Positions 1 to 7,976 of a DNA stretch of 64,000 nt are shown here, one piece after another (positions within the stretch are counted from its first letter, which is position 1; each line of letters starts with the position of its first letter). This DNA comes from Novisyntrophococcus fermenticellae. Its GTDB lineage: Bacteria; Bacillota; Clostridia; Lachnospirales; Lachnospiraceae. Location of the stretch: the NCBI RefSeq assembly GCF_018866245.1, contig NZ_CP076458.1, forward strand, positions 1,240,001-1,304,000, in the 5' to 3' direction. The notes below the pieces were generated by a model. It was not told the origin of the DNA. It saw only the letters and a program-made list of their open reading frames with translations, and did not search any database. The translations under genes and the position numbers were made by a program.

Positions 1-850
1 TCCCTCCAGAAATCGCAATCAACTTCCGTAAATCATATTTTGCACCTTTTTTTCCGTAGATTAACCTTGTAATACCCATCAAGAGGGCAAATGCGCAAGG
101 TCCAAGTAAATCACCAAGCGTCTTAGATGTGCCAAGACCAATTTCGGCAAAAAAGGAAGACCATTTTGACATTGCCTGCTCAGCCGCACCTGCACACACC
201 ATCAATACGAACAACATCCAAAATGTTTTTATTGAAAAAAGCTTTCTTGATGGAATCTGAACATCTTTTTCAACTAAAGTCTTCATCGGTACTTTAAGAA
301 ATAGAAACAGATTAAAAAGAGGAACAATACACCAGAGTATCGACAGCAAGCTCCAATGCTGCTCTCCAACTAATGTGAAAAATAATGTGGACAATAAAAC
401 AACCGCCACATAACCCCAACAATAGAATGAGTGTAAAATTCCCATGACACCCGATTTTTTATCCCCAGGTAAAGCTTCTGCAATAGGATTTACAACAACT
501 TCAATGAAACCGCCGCCTACAGAATTCAAAGTTACACCAATCAATAGCCCTATAAATGGATTCATAATCATTGGAAGTATACTCATACCAAGCAGCCCTG
601 CCAAACAACAGAGGTTAGCAATCGTTATCGAAACACGGTAACCGAAAACGTCAACAATCTTGGCCGCTAGAAAATCAACCAAAATTTGAATACAAAATCC
701 CACAGTAATAAGAAGTGTTATTTTTTCAAGAGAGACACCTAGCTGTGACTGAAATATAACAAATAAAAGCGGCGGTAAATTACTTACTATTGCTTGACAA
801 ATATATCCGCAAAAGCAAGCGTAAAGTGTGTGTTTATAATTTAATTTCAT
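1..850 (-). CDS. MFS transporter, C-terminus cut by window edge
   Basis: The reading frame is open from an ATG at 850 to the first base, so about 283 N-terminal residues are present and the stop lies outside the window. The protein is very hydrophobic, with repeated membrane-length segments separated by short charged loops, as in the major facilitator superfamily. A GGAGG ribosome site sits just before the ATG. It is the last gene of a leftward group behind two DUF1349 genes, divergent from an AraC regulator. That arrangement suggests uptake of a sugar or glycoside in the inner membrane, but the substrate is inferred from context only. Confidence 0.75.
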   Translation of the reverse strand, partial: MKLNYKHTLYACFCGYICQAIVSNLPPLLFVIFQSQLGVSLEKITLLITVGFCIQILVDFLAAKIVDVFGYRVSITIANLCCLAGLLGMSILPMIMNPFIGLLIGVTLNSVGGGFIEVVVNPIAEALPGDKKSGVMGILHSFYCWGYVAVVLLSTLFFTLVGEQHWSLLSILWCIVPLFNLFLFLKVPMKTLVEKDVQIPSRKLFSIKTFWMLFVLMVCAGAAEQAMSKWSSFFAEIGLGTSKTLGDLLGPCAFALLMGITRLIYGKKGAKYDLRKLIAISGG

Positions 851-974
851 GTATCCTCCATTGTTAGCCACCACTTATGAATAAACCAATAAATTGCGCA
901 AATAGCTTACAATTTCCTATCCCAAAAGTTCGTCGGCTCTGTACTCTGTCTTATAACAATTTGATTATCTGGAA

Positions 975-1562
975 CTACTTTCCCATCCGGATATTTTTAA
1001 CTTTCCTGTTTTCTATGGTTAAATCCTCATAGACACGAATCCCGCCAGTGCCGGTAGGAGCCTGTGCCAGCAGACCCACTTTCAAAGTTTCCTCTGTTGG
1101 TAAGTTAAAAAACCGCATCATATAGTAATTACTGCCATCTATTGAATAGTGAAATGCGAAAGACTGTCCTAAGCGACATAGCTGAAGCCAAACAGAACTT
1201 TCCTCTATATTGCAACCATTTGCATCGTCTGATTGACCATTTGTAACAACACTAACAACCGCATGTGTGTTAAAATCAGTAAGCTCAAAACATGCTTTTG
1301 CCCAGTGAGTCATATCCTGCATTACCATAATAGAAGAAGAATCATAAATATCTTTGAAATCAAGTGATACTTTTACGTTCATCACAAAATCACCTGTCAC
1401 CTCCGTATAATAGAAAGGAGCATTACTAAGCGATTCCGGGGTGACACCCTCTTCACCAATAGTTCCATTATTGCAGAAAAAATCACTCTGTGCTGGGGCG
1501 AAAATTTCGATTCTTTTTCCTGACTTGTTTATTGTACTTTGATTTAACCATTTAAACTCCAT
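975..1562 (-). CDS. DUF1349 (concanavalin-like fold) protein
   Basis: This 195-residue protein has the look of DUF1349, a beta-sandwich related to the C-terminal domain of glycoside hydrolase family 43 enzymes. Visible hallmarks are an early FCNNGT segment, a central stretch reading MVMQDMTHWAKACFEL, and a VWLQLCRLG strand followed by HYSIDGSNYYMMR. There is no signal peptide, so it probably stays in the cytoplasm. It lies 21 bases downstream of a paralogue of similar length on the same strand and upstream of an MFS transporter, so all three are probably one transcript. A role in handling a carbohydrate ligand is inferred; no catalytic residues can be assigned. Confidence 0.75.
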   Translation of the reverse strand: MEFKWLNQSTINKSGKRIEIFAPAQSDFFCNNGTIGEEGVTPESLSNAPFYYTEVTGDFVMNVKVSLDFKDIYDSSSIMVMQDMTHWAKACFELTDFNTHAVVSVVTNGQSDDANGCNIEESSVWLQLCRLGQSFAFHYSIDGSNYYMMRFFNLPTEETLKVGLLAQAPTGTGGIRVYEDLTIENRKVKNIRMGK

Positions 1563-1583
1563 AACAAACTCTCCTTATAATAT

Positions 1584-2195
1584 TTAATATTTTTCAACAC
1601 GCCATTCTGCGTCTGATTCCCACTGACACTCCGTAATCTCCATATTGGTAAATGTCGCTTTATAAGAACCGTCCACTGGACTTCCGGCATATATTCCAAA
1701 AGTGATTTCACCGGACGCTTCCCACATATGGAAAATTCTCATTTGCTGAAAGGAAATACCGTCCTGGCTACACTCAATACGGTAATCACTTCCCCTACGA
1801 GAAAAGCGATACCACATAGCCTTAATGTCTGAGGAAATATCTGTAGTTGCCCAATCAGAATAGCCATGATTAGTAACTACACTTCCCAATCGCTGTACTT
1901 TTTCGTCCTCATACTCAATCGAAGCCTTAAACCAGTTATCGCTGTCCAAGTACATTGCAACGCCACACTGGTCAAAACGACTACTGCTTTCAAACGCCGT
2001 CTTTACTATAAATGAAAAAAATTGTTCGGTTGTTTTTACCTGCAACACGGGAGCAGTATCATTTTGGAAACCATAATAAGTGCGCGCCCACAAATCCGTT
2101 CCCTTTTCTGTAACAATCTCTACCTTATCTTCACTTATCATTGCCTGAACTGGTTTACGAATCCACTTTGGATTGCATTTCAAAAAGTCAGCCAT
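1584..2195 (-). CDS. DUF1349 (concanavalin-like fold) protein
   Basis: This 203-residue paralogue of the next gene has the same order of motifs: a CGVAMYLDSDNWFKASIEY strand, a WYRFSRRGSDYRIECSQDG segment and a MRIFHMW strand. These match the DUF1349 beta-sandwich. A strong AGGAGG site precedes the ATG at 2195. It is the first gene of the leftward group and faces the AraC gene across about 120 bases. A TATAAT box on this strand (2240-2245) could be its -10 element. Two adjacent DUF1349 copies suggest a tandem duplication whose products may act together. Function is not known from sequence. Confidence 0.72.
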   Translation of the reverse strand: MADFLKCNPKWIRKPVQAMISEDKVEIVTEKGTDLWARTYYGFQNDTAPVLQVKTTEQFFSFIVKTAFESSSRFDQCGVAMYLDSDNWFKASIEYEDEKVQRLGSVVTNHGYSDWATTDISSDIKAMWYRFSRRGSDYRIECSQDGISFQQMRIFHMWEASGEITFGIYAGSPVDGSYKATFTNMEITECQWESDAEWRVEKY

Positions 2196-2315
2196 ACCTT
2201 TTCCTCCTAAAAGAATTAATTATCTACTAATACTATTGCATTATATCCCAATAAAAATGATTTTTCACTACACAAAATCACATATTTATAGTACAATATA
2301 ACAGAGGTGAAAATT

Positions 2316-3224
2316 ATGCAGTTCTACAAAACTACTACCGATGAAACGTTAAGAGAAACCGTTGCTCATGGCAGCGATAAATACCCTATCGCATATTATA
2401 TAGACGATATTCGGCAGTTTGACCTTGGATTTATAGACTGGCACTGGCATCGAGAGGTTGAATTTGTAACGGTCTCTCAAGGTAATGTAACTTGTATGAT
2501 TGGTCAAAACAAAATTTATCTGGAAAAAGGTTGGGGAATCTTTATAAACAGCGGTACTATTCATCGTTTTGAAACCAATAATATCGGCATCATGCCCAAT
2601 ATTGTATTTGCACCGGAACTGATTGCCACTGAAAAAAGTTTGATTCATGAGACATATATATTACCAATATTGTTATATGGTCCTGCCTATCAGATATTGA
2701 ACCCGAATATTTCATGGCAGAATACGATACTAATGCTATTGAATCAAATATACGACATACAGGAAAAGAATATAGATTCGTTATCTCCCCTAAATACACT
2801 TCTTCTAACTACTGAGCTATGGAAACATCTCTTTCAAAACGTAAATAGCGAGCCAGTTTTTGCAAAGGGAGTAAACTCTGCTTTTCAATCTTCTCGATTA
2901 CAAATTATGTTGCAATTTATCCATGACCATTATGCAGAAGATATAGGACTTGAGGATATAGCGAAAGCTACTAACATTAGCAAAAGTAGCACGTTGGAAA
3001 TTTTTCGTCGTGGAATCTGTCAATCTCCTGTTTCTTACCTGATTGAATATCGTTTAATACAAGCAGCTATTTTATTAAAGAACACAAAAAAAACGGTTTC
3101 TAATATATCATTAACTACCGGTTTTTCCACTGATACTTACTTTTGCAGAAAATTCAAAGGCTATTACAAGATGACCCCTGCCGAATATAGAAAACAGGTA
3201 TTACACAATAGCCCCTCGCTTTAG
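2316..3224 (+). CDS. AraC-family transcriptional regulator with N-terminal cupin
   Basis: The protein has about 302 residues. The N-terminal half is a cupin-type sensing domain with DWHWHREVEFVTVSQG and a later GTIHRFE. The last 100 residues hold two helix-turn-helix units ending in the AraC signature around FSTDTYFCRKFKGYYKMTPAEYRK. I prefer the ATG at 2316, because AGAGGTGA ends five bases before it; an in-frame GTG at 2307 overlaps that site. It is divergent from the DUF1349-DUF1349-MFS group, the usual layout for an AraC activator of a sugar-use operon. The inducer cannot be told from sequence. Confidence 0.88.
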   Translation: MQFYKTTTDETLRETVAHGSDKYPIAYYIDDIRQFDLGFIDWHWHREVEFVTVSQGNVTCMIGQNKIYLEKGWGIFINSGTIHRFETNNIGIMPNIVFAPELIATEKSLIHETYILPILLYGPAYQILNPNISWQNTILMLLNQIYDIQEKNIDSLSPLNTLLLTTELWKHLFQNVNSEPVFAKGVNSAFQSSRLQIMLQFIHDHYAEDIGLEDIAKATNISKSSTLEIFRRGICQSPVSYLIEYRLIQAAILLKNTKKTVSNISLTTGFSTDTYFCRKFKGYYKMTPAEYRKQVLHNSPSL

Positions 3225-3380
3225 CTTGTTAACTTAAACCTTAAATGAAAGGAAAGCCAGTATGCGCTTTAACCGCAATCGCCCGCGTATGTCCTCGTCT
3301 ATGCCGTAATAGATATTGCCACATTCTTTACAGCGCTACAACTTTGAAACACCCTCTGAAATTCCATTTTTGAAAAAAGA

Positions 3381-3416
3381 AAACGGTGGCTTTGATTTTA
3401 CTCAACACCACCGTTT
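3381..3416. terminator. Hairpin between AraC gene and oxidoreductase gene
   Basis: Perfect 9-bp arms AAACGGTGG and CCACCGTTT enclose an 18-base loop. It lies between the convergent AraC gene and the NAD(P)H oxidoreductase gene, so it may end transcripts from both sides. The U-tract is weak on either strand. The rest of the 297-base gap holds only a possible gene scrap (about 3245-3340, minus strand, reading CKECGNIYYGIDEDIRG) with no start codon. Confidence 0.5.
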
Positions 3417-3521
3417 CATTCTTTAATATTTATATCTAACCTTAAACGGTGTTAATCATACGTTAGTTTTAAGCAATGACTGTAAAACCGCCCACGGTAT
3501 TGGCTAAGCTGAAAGATTTTA

Positions 3522-4052
3522 TTAAAGCTGTTTCAAAAAATCTACATAATCCTGCGTGCTTCTTTCAATTATTTCTGCTGTTGGTTCATACTCAGCACCA
3601 TAAAAAGCGAAGAATGAACGATAGTCCGCATTGGTATAACTGAAAGTAGTTTCAAATGGAGTGAGCAGCTGCGCAAGCGTATAATGATAGCGACCCTTTT
3701 CACTATAATCTTCTTTCTTAATTCCTGCTGTAACTGCCAGCGCTACTTTACGCTCTTTCAGTTTATCACCACCATTTGAGCCATAGGCCCACCCGTGGGT
3801 CATAACATCGTCCATCCACTTTTTCATCAAAGGAGGGCAATTAAACCAATAAATTGGAAATTGCAAAATTAGATTACTGTGAGATTCAACCAGTTTTTGC
3901 TCCGCTTCAACATCAATGTTCCCATCGGGATAGAGTTTGTTCAATTCATGAACAGTAAATTGATCTGGGTGCTTTTTGAGTTCTTCCACCCAACGTTTGT
4001 TAATAATAGAGTTCTCCAAGTCAGAATGACTTACAAGTACAAGTGTTTTCAT
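3522..4052 (-). CDS. NAD(P)H-dependent oxidoreductase, flavodoxin-like fold (KefF/MdaB type)
   Basis: This 176-residue protein is of the Flavodoxin_2 / NQO1-like family. It begins MKTLVLVSHSDLENS, an FMN phosphate-binding loop, continues with LILQFPIYWFNCPPLMKKW, typical of KefF and MdaB quinone reductases, and then a GGDKLKERKVALAVTAG strand. It probably reduces quinones or other electrophiles with NAD(P)H in the cytoplasm. I place the start at 4052, because the AGGAGA site is nine bases upstream of that ATG but only three from an alternative ATG at 4058. It is divergent from an HxlR regulator, a common pairing in which HxlR senses electrophiles and controls the reductase. Confidence 0.85.
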   Translation of the reverse strand: MKTLVLVSHSDLENSIINKRWVEELKKHPDQFTVHELNKLYPDGNIDVEAEQKLVESHSNLILQFPIYWFNCPPLMKKWMDDVMTHGWAYGSNGGDKLKERKVALAVTAGIKKEDYSEKGRYHYTLAQLLTPFETTFSYTNADYRSFFAFYGAEYEPTAEIIERSTQDYVDFLKQL

Positions 4053-4090
4053 AATCATACATCTCCTTATAATTTTTGATTTTAGTATCT

Positions 4091-4150
4091 GCCCTTGTAT
4101 CTTGAATAGCAAACTTGTTTTGCTATTCAAGATACAAGGGCTTCTTTTTT
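4091..4150 (+). terminator. Long perfect hairpin with U-tract (23-bp arms)
   Basis: Arms at 4091-4113 and 4119-4141 are perfectly complementary around a five-base loop, and TTCTTTTTT follows on the plus strand. It has the form of a very strong intrinsic terminator reading rightward, yet no rightward gene ends here. On the minus strand the same DNA lies in the leader of the oxidoreductase gene (start 4052), where it could act as an attenuator-like stem or an operator. It may be the scar of a lost gene. Confidence 0.6.
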
Positions 4151-4399
4151 ATTATCGCTACAAGACGCTCTGTGCATACAAACAATCCTACTCCATATTT
4201 TTCTTATGAGTTCAAGATTTACGCCGAATGCAGCAACAAGCTAAGTCCCGCTCTCAATCTCGTATTTTAATGTTGTGAATCCATTTTGCCACAACCATAC
4301 TGTGCAAATCTAATTTCCTCTTTCATAGAATTGCTTCCTTTCTTAATATGAATTTGAACTCATCCCCATCCCAAAAGATGTTATTTGTTCAGGTCAGGC

Positions 4400-4428
4400 T
4401 TGACTTCTCCTCTATTATACAGTAGAAT
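4400..4428 (+). promoter_or_regulatory. Sigma-A-type promoter of the hxlR gene
   Basis: TTGACT (4400-4405) and TAGAAT (4423-4428) are separated by 17 bases, and the gene starts 58 bases further on. This is the only convincing promoter in the 434-base gap 4053-4486. The rest of the gap is the long hairpin and A+T-rich DNA with no visible gene. Confidence 0.65.
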
Positions 4429-4486
4429 ATCACATAAAAGAAGTACGCACTTTAAAGTTATATACTGAACTAAAGGAGAGTGTAAA

Positions 4487-4828
4487 ATGGCTATAGAAGA
4501 TTGCAGCCCAACCGGAATTGATATTAGTCAAACCGACTTTGGATATACAATGTCTCTTGTCTGCGGAAAATACAAAATGATTATTATGTACTGGCTTGCA
4601 GAGTATAAGCCCGTATTAAGATTCAATGAATTAAAACGTTGCTTGGGCACGATTTCTTTCAAAACACTCAGTAATACCCTAAAAGAGATGGAAGCAGACA
4701 AACTTATCATACGCACTGAATATCCACAAATACCACCCAAAGTAGAATATAGCTTGTCAGAGCGTGGAAAATCCTTAATTCCCGTTCTTGATTTGATGTG
4801 CGAATGGGGAGCGGCAAATCGCTTGTAA
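4487..4828 (+). CDS. HxlR-family transcriptional regulator
   Basis: This 113-residue single-domain winged-helix protein reads, in order, a G(K)YK core helix, LRFNELKRCLGTISFKTLSNTLKEME (recognition helix region) and the wing KVEYSLSERGKSLIPVLD. This order and length are typical of HxlR/YodB-type regulators. A strong AAAGGAG site precedes the ATG. HxlR proteins often sense electrophiles or formaldehyde through cysteines; one Cys lies near the N-terminus (EDCSP) and another in SLVCGKYK. The neighbouring divergent flavodoxin-like reductase is the probable target. Confidence 0.88.
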   Translation: MAIEDCSPTGIDISQTDFGYTMSLVCGKYKMIIMYWLAEYKPVLRFNELKRCLGTISFKTLSNTLKEMEADKLIIRTEYPQIPPKVEYSLSERGKSLIPVLDLMCEWGAANRL

Positions 4829-5047
4829 CGAATACTTACGCAACAGGCATTTAATTTGTGTTTCTGTCAGTCTTTTTTCAATCCGAATTTTAATCATTCC
4901 ATAGGAATATCAGCACTAGGATAGCCAGCAATTAAAATCGCTTGTCGTGCACACCGTATTATTAGATTCGTTTCTCTATGGGGTAAAAGCTGTTTCAAAA
5001 TTTTTTCTTTCTTTAGTATTTCTTTAGGGCGTGTATTATTAAAATCA
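4775..5047 (-). pseudogene. Remnant of two short overlapping genes of unknown function
   Basis: On the minus strand a start-less frame (about 5047 to 4894) encodes a plausible protein tail containing LKQLLPHRETNLIIRCARQA. Its TGA overlaps an ATG at 4897 that opens a frame of 40 residues (MIKIRIEKRLTETQIK...). That second frame runs antisense into the end of hxlR. The ATGA overlap is typical of coupled genes, so this looks like the broken edge of an operon cut at the junction with the hxlR cargo. I do not recognise either product. The rest of 4829-5157 holds nothing else. Confidence 0.3.
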
Positions 5048-5157
5048 AAACATATATCTTACAGCAGATATATTATGTATTTAAGTTAAGTATATGCTAT
5101 AATTAATTATATTCAAAGGAATATGATTAACAGTAGAATGTAGTAGGGTGAAATTAT

Positions 5158-5511
5158 ATGAAGCGACAAGTTGAGAAATATGATTTTAAAGCTTTTGGTC
5201 AAACCATAAAAGCAGCACGAAAAGCAAAGGGAATATCAAGGAACCAGTTAGCAGACCAGATGCACATTGCCCCTCGGTATATTGCATCCATTGAAAACAG
5301 CGGACAGCACCCAAGCCTGCAAATTTTTTATGAGCTTGTCACTCTTTTAGATGTATCGGTAGACCAATTCTTTTTTCCAAACAAGGAAACTGACAAATCC
5401 ACGCAGCGCAGACAGCTTGAAAGCCTGCTTGATGATATGAGCGATAAAGGATTGCGGATAGTTACCGCCACGGCAAAAGAGATTAAGGAAGTCGAAACAG
5501 AGGACGAATGA
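5158..5511 (+). CDS. XRE-family transcriptional regulator of the ICE
   Basis: This 117-residue protein has an XRE helix-turn-helix at about residues 12-70 (IKAARKAKGISRNQLADQM ... YIASIENSGQHPSLQIFYEL) and a short acidic C-terminal tail. It precedes mobC and the relaxase on the same strand, so a role in controlling transfer genes is likely. The ribosome site (GGGTGA) is weak. It is separated from mobC by a terminator and a large structured repeat, so the transfer genes probably have their own control. Confidence 0.85.
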   Translation: MKRQVEKYDFKAFGQTIKAARKAKGISRNQLADQMHIAPRYIASIENSGQHPSLQIFYELVTLLDVSVDQFFFPNKETDKSTQRRQLESLLDDMSDKGLRIVTATAKEIKEVETEDE

Positions 5512-5542
5512 ATGTCCAGAACAGAATTGAATATTGAATAAG

Positions 5543-5583
5543 AAGCGTTGCAGTCTTTTGAGGATTGCAGCGTTTTTCTTTTG
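5543..5583 (+). terminator. Intrinsic terminator after the XRE gene
   Basis: A 10-bp stem with two G-U pairs (CGTTGCAGTC with GATTGCAGCG, loop of seven bases) is followed by TTTTTCTTTT. It lies just after the XRE stop codon and reads in the same direction. Confidence 0.75.
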
Positions 5584-5640
5584 TGCTTCTTTGGCAAATT
5601 TGCGGTTTCCGTTGTTGTAGGTAGTAAGAGGAAAGTTTCT

Positions 5641-5723
5641 TAGCAAGCATAGGAAGTGGGTACCCACTTCCGTATTTTGTCCTGCAAAATGCTTGTTGGG
5701 AAGTATCCCAAACCCTCTAAAAA
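5641..5723 (+). other. Structured repeat, copy A, upstream of mobC (candidate oriT or control site)
   Basis: The DNA starts TAGCAAGCATAGG, carries a perfect 20-bp palindrome at 5652-5671 centred on GGTACC, a small ATTTTG/CAAAAT hairpin, then ATGCTTGTTGGGAAG, a TGGGA/TCCCA mini-hairpin and AACCCTCTAAAAA. GCAAGCAT pairs with ATGCTTGT to close a cruciform-like three-way fold. A second copy in the opposite orientation lies at 14136-14240, with the same ends but different, still complementary, inner arms. Copy A ends 18 bases before the mobC start. An origin of transfer or a shared regulatory site is inferred. Confidence 0.6.
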
Positions 5724-5741
5724 CGGAAAGGAGCGCAAAGC

Positions 5742-6071
5742 ATGAATGGACGAAAAAGAACGGTGCAAATTAAGTTTCGCGTTACCAATGAAGAGTTCGC
5801 ACTGATAGAGGAAAAAATGAAGCTCATACCCACCTGTAATATGGCGGCGTATCTGCGAAAAATGGCAATCGACGGATACATCATTCAGATAGACCATTCC
5901 GACATAAAGACAATGACAGCAGAGATACAGAAAATCGGGGTCAACATCAATCAGATTGCGCGCCGCGTCAATACGACGGGTAGCGCATACCTAGAGGATA
6001 TAGAGGAAATCAAGGAGGTGCTTAATGAAATATGGCGGTTACAAAGATTAATCCTATTAAAAGCACGTTGA
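5742..6071 (+). CDS. mobC: MobC-family relaxosome protein
   Basis: This 109-residue protein begins with a ribbon-helix-helix-like strand (RTVQIKFRVTNEEFALIEEKM), followed by YLRKMAIDGYI and the conserved MobC helix GVNINQIARRVNTTG. MobC proteins bind the origin of transfer and open it for the relaxase. Its last 40 bases overlap the relaxase gene, which means tight translational coupling. AAAGGAG precedes the ATG. The structured repeat directly upstream is the likely binding region. Confidence 0.9.
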   Translation: MNGRKRTVQIKFRVTNEEFALIEEKMKLIPTCNMAAYLRKMAIDGYIIQIDHSDIKTMTAEIQKIGVNINQIARRVNTTGSAYLEDIEEIKEVLNEIWRLQRLILLKAR

Positions 6072-7381
6072 GCAAAGCCCTTGACTATATCCAAAACCCG
6101 GGAAAAACGGACGGGAAAATGCTCGTGTCCTCTTTCGGCTGCTCCTTTGAAACGGCTGATATTGAGTTTGGATTTACCCTTTCGCAAGCATTGGATAAGG
6201 GAAACAACCTCGCTCATCATTTAATACAATCCTTTGAGCCGGGGGAAGTGGATTATCAGACCGCCCATGAAATCGGGCGGCGGCTTGCCGACGCTGTTAC
6301 CAAAGGGCAGCATGAGTATGTTTTGACGACGCATATTGATAAGGGTCACGTTCATAATCACATCATTTTTTGTGCTGTCAATTTCGTAGACCTCCACAAG
6401 TATAATTCCAACAAAAGAAGCTATTACGGCATACGGAACATGAGCGACAAGCTGTGTAGGGAACATGGTTTATCTGTTGTCGTTCCGGGCAAAGGCAGCA
6501 AGGGAAAAAGCTATGTAGAGTACCAAGCGGAAAAGATGGGTACGAGTTGGAAAGGAAAGCTAAAAATTACGGTTGATACCCTTATCCCTCAAGTGTCCGA
6601 TTTTGAAGAATTGTTGCTCCAATTGGAAGCGACAGGCTATGAAATCAAGCAGGGAAAATATATATCATGCCGCGCACCGGGACAGGAACGGTTTACCCGT
6701 TTGAAAACCCTCGGTGCCGATTATACAGAGGAAGCCTTAACAGAACGTATCAAGGGTAGACGCACCCGTGCCGCTAAAGCCCCACGGACAGAAAAAAAGG
6801 GCGTTTCCTTGCTGATAGATATTGAAAACAGTATCAAGATGCAGGAGAGCCGGGGCTATGAGCAATGGGCGAAAATCCACAATCTGAAACAGGCTGCTAA
6901 AACCATGAATTTCCTTACAGAAAACAAGATAGAACAATATGAGAACTTGACCGCTAAGATTGCGGAAATTGCGGCAGAGAGTGAACAGACCTACGACGCA
7001 TTAAAGACCGTCGAAACCCGCCTTGCGGACATGGCGTTGCTGATTAAGAATATCATTACCTACCAAAAGACAAAGCCTGCCTATGATGCATACCGCAAAG
7101 CAAAAAACAAAGAGAAATACCGCGCAGAGCATGAAAGCAATATCATTCTGCATGAAGCCGCAGCCAAAGCATTACGAGCGGCGCAGATTGGCAGCAAGCT
7201 GCCTAATGTCGCCACCCTGCAAGCAGAGTATGAAAAGCTGCAAGAGGAAAAAGAAAAACTGTATGCCGACTACGGCAAGCTGAAAAAACAAGTCAAGGAA
7301 TACAGCGTTATCAAGCAGAATATTAACAGCATTTTGCGGCTCAATAAAGATCCGGAACGGGGAAAGGAAGCGGAGCGATAG
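6032..7381 (+). CDS. MOBP-type relaxase
   Basis: This 449-residue relaxase/mobilisation nuclease (PF03432 type) nicks one strand at oriT and leads it into the recipient. Motif I with the likely catalytic Tyr is ALDYIQNPGKT near residue 19. The metal-binding histidines are in HIDKGHVHNHIIF near residues 105-118. Residues of about 280-430 are strongly charged and helical (coiled coil), as in other relaxases with a C-terminal scaffold region. Length fits the Tn1549-type family. It starts inside mobC and is followed by a strong two-way terminator. Confidence 0.92.
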   Translation: MAVTKINPIKSTLSKALDYIQNPGKTDGKMLVSSFGCSFETADIEFGFTLSQALDKGNNLAHHLIQSFEPGEVDYQTAHEIGRRLADAVTKGQHEYVLTTHIDKGHVHNHIIFCAVNFVDLHKYNSNKRSYYGIRNMSDKLCREHGLSVVVPGKGSKGKSYVEYQAEKMGTSWKGKLKITVDTLIPQVSDFEELLLQLEATGYEIKQGKYISCRAPGQERFTRLKTLGADYTEEALTERIKGRRTRAAKAPRTEKKGVSLLIDIENSIKMQESRGYEQWAKIHNLKQAAKTMNFLTENKIEQYENLTAKIAEIAAESEQTYDALKTVETRLADMALLIKNIITYQKTKPAYDAYRKAKNKEKYRAEHESNIILHEAAAKALRAAQIGSKLPNVATLQAEYEKLQEEKEKLYADYGKLKKQVKEYSVIKQNINSILRLNKDPERGKEAER

Positions 7382-7408
7382 CTTGCTATGTTTCTGTTTC
7401 ATAAAAAA

Positions 7409-7438
7409 TCGGCTCGAACTTCCCTTAGTTCGAGCCGA
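7409..7438. terminator. Bidirectional terminator between relaxase and small-peptide gene
   Basis: Perfect 11-bp arms (TCGGCTCGAAC and its complement) enclose an 8-base loop, with A-rich DNA on the left and a short AAA run on the right. It separates the rightward relaxase gene from the leftward 41-residue gene. Confidence 0.75.
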
Positions 7439-7442
7439 AATG

Positions 7443-7568
7443 TTAGTGCTTTGTATTTTTGTGATTTACTAAAGTTTTTGCAGCGTTACTTTTTGTACTC
7501 TTGCTACTGGATTTAGAAGCAAGTGCCTTAGCCGCAGCTCCAACTTTTCCACCGTGATGTACTGCCAT
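7443..7568 (-). CDS. Small basic protein of 41 residues, function unknown
   Basis: The ATG at 7568 is preceded by AAGGAGGT at ideal spacing, which argues for a real gene although the product is only 41 residues. It starts MAVHHGGKVGAAAK, continues with a Ser/Lys-rich middle (ASKSSSKSTKS) and ends in a His/Lys tail. There is no membrane segment and no Cys. It follows the DUF3892 gene on the same strand by 13 bases, so the two are probably co-transcribed. I do not recognise the family. A nucleic-acid-binding role or a peptide precursor would both fit its charge and size. Confidence 0.7.
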   Translation of the reverse strand: MAVHHGGKVGAAAKALASKSSSKSTKSNAAKTLVNHKNTKH

Positions 7569-7581
7569 ATTATTTACCTCC

Positions 7582-7860
7582 TTATACTCTCGGTAATCTA
7601 AGCAAATTATCGTATTGGGTATCATTTGGTTCTGAACGAACATATTTCTCACCTCTTGAACTTGTTGCTGGAACAAGATACGGATAAGGTGAAATATTAA
7701 CCTTAATGCTGTTCGGGTTTTTGATTAAGTGGTCGTGCAGTGTTGCTTTTGGGAAAAAGCCCGGATTATTGCAACCATCAATATAGATTTCGGCAATTTC
7801 CTGCGTGTTGTTGGAGTTGGCACACCCCTGTTGCATTTTGATTTTCTTTGCGTACATCAT
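7582..7860 (-). CDS. DUF3892 family protein
   Basis: This 92-residue protein matches DUF3892 in its visible pattern: IYIDGCNNPGFFPKATLHDHL, a PYPYLVPATSSRGEKYVRS block and a C-terminal DNLLRLPRV. The function of the family is unknown. An AGGAGG site precedes the ATG at 7860. It is the first gene of a leftward pair with the 41-residue protein. Upstream on the other strand lie a 17-base-spaced promoter and terminator of a probable small RNA, so the pair may be regulated with or by that transcript. Confidence 0.8.
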   Translation of the reverse strand: MMYAKKIKMQQGCANSNNTQEIAEIYIDGCNNPGFFPKATLHDHLIKNPNSIKVNISPYPYLVPATSSRGEKYVRSEPNDTQYDNLLRLPRV

Positions 7861-7941
7861 AATATGTACCTCCTATAATTTATTTGCAAACAGAAGAAGC
7901 CTTGTTGTGGTTATCTGTCATACAACCACAATATGTAGCGG

Positions 7942-7970
7942 TTGTATCTTTCCTCTAAAACTGGTATAAT
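7942..7970 (+). promoter_or_regulatory. Strong promoter for a probable small RNA
   Basis: TTGTAT (7942-7947) and a perfect TATAAT (7965-7970) are 17 bases apart. Just upstream, TTGTGGTT (7905-7912) and AACCACAA (7924-7931) form an inverted repeat that could bind a regulator. No open frame of useful length follows. Confidence 0.7.
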
Positions 7971-7976
7971 GACCAT

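Noticed and set aside
3245..3340. Minus-strand scrap reading CKECGNIYYGIDEDIRG
   Set aside because: A zinc-ribbon-like fragment without start codon and preceded by a stop; too short to call more than a possible relic.
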